Below, one piece after another: positions 61,290-64,000 of a stretch of DNA of 64,000 nucleotides. The DNA comes from Nostoc flagelliforme FACHB-838. GTDB lineage: Bacteria; Cyanobacteriota; Cyanobacteriia; Cyanobacteriales; Nostocaceae. Numbering within the stretch: position 1 is the first letter of the stretch; the number at the start of each line of letters is the position of its first letter. A program made the translations under genes and the position numbers. Under the pieces are notes generated by a model, which saw nothing but the letters and a program-made list of their open reading frames with translations, was not told where the DNA came from and did no database searches. Where the stretch lies: the NCBI RefSeq assembly GCF_014698065.1, contig NZ_JACJSI010000030.1, forward strand, positions 1 through 64,000, in the 5' to 3' direction.

Positions 61290-64000
61290 ATGAACTTGAG
61301 TATTCGGCACTGGTTGGCAGAACGCTATATTGCAATCAATCAAATCAAAGAATTTTCGGGGGGGCAATTGGCAGGTATTGCCTACCGGATTGTTCAGGAT
61401 ATGGAAGTCAAAAGCCTCATGCCTTTTGATATCTGTACCTTAGTAGAGGTTTTAGAACTGCCTTTAGGTATTGTTTGGGAAGAAATCAGTGTCATTTCTG
61501 AGTTGACAGAAAACCTGTTGCGTAGTCTCAGCCAAAAAAAACCATTAAAACGCAACGAAGGTACATGGCTAGCGTTTCAAATTGCCTATCTCCAAGCTTT
61601 GCAAGCAATTCTAGAGCAGGAAGCAAGGCTGCAAAAACCGTGGCTAGATCGAGCAAGTATACCAATCCAAGCACAAATACTTAAAGAGGACGTAAGTAAA
61701 CTCACCCTCCAAGATCCGCAACTGCAAGGATTGCTGAGAACTCTCAGCCCAGGTAAATTGACTGATACTCAAGCTGAACAAGCACTATCTTTGGTTGCAG
61801 ATTCTTTACTGGTGCAACAAATAAATAATGCTGCCATCGCTTGGTTAGTTGCCAATGGTGCAGAGGAACCTGAAGCTAAACTTTTAACACAGCGTTTGCT
61901 TAACTCGCTTCCTGGCCACTTACTAATAGTCGTCACCGAGAATGCTGCACCTCTAGCCCAACTACAAAAGTTTTTCCGTTTAGGGATTTCATTATTTCCC
62001 AGTTTGATCGCCTCAGAGGTTGGTTCTACAGTCGGTGAGAAAATTGATTTGCAGCGTGAACATTATCGCGCAAGTTTGATTCAAAATCTTAGTCTGCCTT
62101 TGCTGATGGAATCCTTTGCCCTTAAGGATATCTATGTGCCACAAAAAGCCTTACCAATGGAGGAAAGTATTTCTCAGCAGGATAAAAAAACTGTTAAACC
62201 AATTGATTTAAAGACATGGGCGCAACAACAGCTAACTGATTTAGAAACGATCGCTGTGATTGAGTCGGAACCCGGTTATGGAAAAACCAGTTTTTGCCAA
62301 CTTTGGGCAGCACAGATAGCGCAGGAATTTTACCCTACTTGGATGCCTATATTAATTAGGTTGCGAGATGTAAAATACGGTAAAAGTTTCATCGAAACCC
62401 TAAATTCTGCCTTTCCTGTTAATCTTGCAACTTGGTTTGAGCAAGAAAATCTCCCTTGTTTATTGCTGCTGGATGGTTTAGATGAACTACCCCGTTCTCA
62501 TCAGGGTACAAGGGCACAAGCAATTTTTATTCAGCAGTTGCTGAACTTTCAATCTCAGCAGCGGCACAAAATTGTATTGACAAGTCGCTCAACGACATTA
62601 GCGGAAATCGCCCCAGAACTACCGCTATTTTTGAAACGAATTAATATTCAGCCGTTAGATGTGGATGAATTCAAACAATGGTTTCAGCAATGGGCAAAAG
62701 TGCAATCGTTGGCGATCGCTCAAAATTTATTTACATTGTTAAAACAGGCAGGGCTATTTGCCAGCCACTCAAAGTTAAAAGAATTATCTGTCCTTATCCG
62801 TCAACCCCTAATGCTGCATTTATTGGGCATTTTGCACCGCGACGGATTACTAGATGATGAACTATTGCAGTTAGCTGCTAATACCCAAAATTCTTCTCTG
62901 TTATGGGAAATTCACCATCGCCTGAGTCGATGGTTATTGGGCTATCCGCTAATTGGTGGAATCAAGACGATGCTACTGCGTTCAGGATCGGCTCATATCC
63001 ACCGAAGTCCAGAAGCGATCGCTAATTTACTTGCTGGGCGTGATCCCCAAGATTTACTTGAGCAGATGCAAGCGATCGCTCTCAAAATTTTACACTCGCA
63101 ACGTCATCAAATTAATTTGGTTGGTGAATTTAATACTCTACCAGGGTTTTACTTTAAAATTCGGGATTTAGAAAGCTCAAGCAAAAGCGCTGCAAAAAGT
63201 AGTTTAATCGAGTTTTCCCATATCAAATTAGGAGAATTTCTTTGTGCAGATGCTATTGCTGCCCAACTTAAAATTCTGACTCAGTACCAAGATGAGGCTT
63301 ACGGTGCGTCCGCTTTTTTGCTTGATTCTCCGAGTAGCGTAGCCCAACATATTTATAATTTACTAGGTTACGGGATACTGAGCCAAGAACTTGAAGAACT
63401 GGCGATTGCAGGATTACGCCGCCAGCAAAAGCACAAATTTTCCTTTGAAGTTTTATTTCAACGTCTTTTGTCTTTCTGGCGTGCTTACTGTCAAGGACGT
63501 TGGTTAGATGAAGGGATAGCCCACAACGCTTTAACTCATTTTCATGCACTGCAAAACCCAGTGAATGTTGAACAGGTGAATGCTGCGGTAGGATTGAATG
63601 TGTTTTTATTGCTTTGTGCTTGCTACCGAGAAACAAAAGTTCCTTTTTGGCCTTGTGGAAATCCAGCGAATTTAACAGAATTCAATCCAGAGGCGCTGAG
63701 TATGCTAATTGCTAAGACAACGGTTTTGCATAAAAATGCCTTCGCAACCCGAATTAAATCTTTGGCTGGACTCAATTTATCGGGAGCATCTTTATTGCAA
63801 GTGGTGTTAACTGGGGTAAATCTTGAGCAAACAAACTTATCCAATGCGGAGTTAACAGGGGCAAATTTAGCTGGAGCCAATTTACAACAGGCTAACCTCG
63901 CAGATGCAAACCTTGCAGGCGCAAATCTCGCAGGCACAAACCTTCAAGAGGCAAACTTTACAGGCGCAAACCTCCAACAGGCAAACCTTATGGGGATAAA
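61290..64000 (+). CDS. NACHT-like STAND NTPase with C-terminal pentapeptide repeats (runs off window)
   Basis: From ATG 61290 the frame stays open to the window end: 903 residues seen. Residues about 1-70 form an unrecognised helical N-terminal domain (NLSIRHWLAERYIAINQIKE, FDICTLVEVLELPLGIVWEE). Walker A is at residues 327-334 (EPGYGKTS; K332), and Walker B is LLLLDGLDEL (D395, D398, E399), the NACHT-type pattern. A helical NACHT-associated region follows (about 420-650). From about residue 826, pentapeptide repeats (GANLAGANLQQANLADANLA) run to the edge. It is probably a signalling or defence-type sensor ATPase; the trigger is unknown. Confidence 0.85.
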   Translation, partial: MNLSIRHWLAERYIAINQIKEFSGGQLAGIAYRIVQDMEVKSLMPFDICTLVEVLELPLGIVWEEISVISELTENLLRSLSQKKPLKRNEGTWLAFQIAYLQALQAILEQEARLQKPWLDRASIPIQAQILKEDVSKLTLQDPQLQGLLRTLSPGKLTDTQAEQALSLVADSLLVQQINNAAIAWLVANGAEEPEAKLLTQRLLNSLPGHLLIVVTENAAPLAQLQKFFRLGISLFPSLIASEVGSTVGEKIDLQREHYRASLIQNLSLPLLMESFALKDIYVPQKALPMEESISQQDKKTVKPIDLKTWAQQQLTDLETIAVIESEPGYGKTSFCQLWAAQIAQEFYPTWMPILIRLRDVKYGKSFIETLNSAFPVNLATWFEQENLPCLLLLDGLDELPRSHQGTRAQAIFIQQLLNFQSQQRHKIVLTSRSTTLAEIAPELPLFLKRINIQPLDVDEFKQWFQQWAKVQSLAIAQNLFTLLKQAGLFASHSKLKELSVLIRQPLMLHLLGILHRDGLLDDELLQLAANTQNSSLLWEIHHRLSRWLLGYPLIGGIKTMLLRSGSAHIHRSPEAIANLLAGRDPQDLLEQMQAIALKILHSQRHQINLVGEFNTLPGFYFKIRDLESSSKSAAKSSLIEFSHIKLGEFLCADAIAAQLKILTQYQDEAYGASAFLLDSPSSVAQHIYNLLGYGILSQELEELAIAGLRRQQKHKFSFEVLFQRLLSFWRAYCQGRWLDEGIAHNALTHFHALQNPVNVEQVNAAVGLNVFLLLCACYRETKVPFWPCGNPANLTEFNPEALSMLIAKTTVLHKNAFATRIKSLAGLNLSGASLLQVVLTGVNLEQTNLSNAELTGANLAGANLQQANLADANLAGANLAGTNLQEANFTGANLQQANLMGI

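Noticed and set aside
62953..63171. 72-codon plus-strand frame
   Set aside because: Lies in another frame inside the long open NACHT gene.
63623..63937. 104-codon minus-strand repeat frame
   Set aside because: Antisense to the pentapeptide region; the AxFAPAKFA pattern is the mirror of the pentapeptide codons.
1..64000. tRNA, rRNA, tmRNA or RNase P RNA genes
   Set aside because: I looked through the intergenic stretches for the T-arm pattern and known RNA signatures and found only the 6S RNA; a covariance search would be decisive.

Overview
The window is chromosomal DNA from a filamentous, probably heterocyst-forming cyanobacterium of the Nostocales. The evidence is ntcA, psbY, a pilMNO-pilQ cluster, a 6S RNA gene behind purK, cyanobacterial families (DUF3084, DUF3146, DUF3685, DUF1400, PEP-CTERM), very frequent GCGATCGC (HIP1-like) octamers, and many short dispersed repeats, including TGACAAA-type heptamers. 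I saw no rRNA, tRNA or CRISPR array. Most of the window is ordinary single-copy chromosome with accessory patches and many small repeat insertions.

Layout. 1-1000: the 3' end of a transposase, half of a MITE-like repeat and a truncated DUF1400 hydrolase gene. 1022-5923: a lumenal pentapeptide protein overlapping purK, then 6S RNA with its promoter, then two M16 protease genes, one with an intact and one with a lost zinc site. 6090-10101: a repeat-rich RTX protein, a peptidoglycan-binding protein and a small membrane protein. 10107-13048: a CbiG-like protein, a Uma2 protein and argS. 13508-15793: an IS630-family element with clear ends, then a PEP-CTERM/DUF4114 gene broken by a stop and a frameshift. 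15917-23204: TPR protein, 2OG-Fe dioxygenase, sfsA, fasciclin protein, ABC ATPase, hisB, fabI. 23584-26795: ntcA with an upstream GTA-N8-TAC site, DUF3084, a YqgF/RuvX-like nuclease, DUF3146. 27250-32756: metabolic and regulatory genes (aldo-keto reductase, acetyltransferase, methyltransferase, cupin, Crp-type regulator, amidase). 32965-41626: a membrane protein with an internal stop, map, a cupredoxin, a double-domain M16 protease, a VOC protein, a TIGR02652-like protein and a gamma-carbonic-anhydrase-like protein. 41845-46567: psbY, folC, an 84-bp tandem repeat, a GC-rich frameshifted gene and a sugar-binding lipoprotein. 46720-51952: pilM, pilN, pilO and pilQ of the type IV pilus. 52091-54968: an accessory island with a VapBC-like pair whose toxin is split by a MITE-like insertion, two Uma2 genes, and a DUF433 antitoxin with a truncated toxin. 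55428-61145: HU, a threonine-phosphate decarboxylase-like gene, a flavoprotein, a phytol/DAG-kinase-like protein and a DUF3685 protein with a degenerate receiver. 61290-64000: a large NACHT-like NTPase with pentapeptide repeats that runs off the end.

Working together: pilM-N-O-Q make the inner-membrane platform and outer-membrane secretin of type IV pili. NtcA is the nitrogen regulator and probably regulates itself through the site seen here. purK, hisB, fabI, folC, argS and map are housekeeping. The most distinctive theme is repeat activity inside genes. In-frame palindromic or heptamer repeats lie within folC, the cobD-like gene, an M16 protease and the DUF3685 gene. TGACAAA arrays supply the likely start codons of three genes. 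MITE insertion or point decay has broken several accessory genes. No feature is clearly a wholly new system. The best candidates for one are the NACHT-pentapeptide protein and the YD-like/calcium-motif RTX protein.
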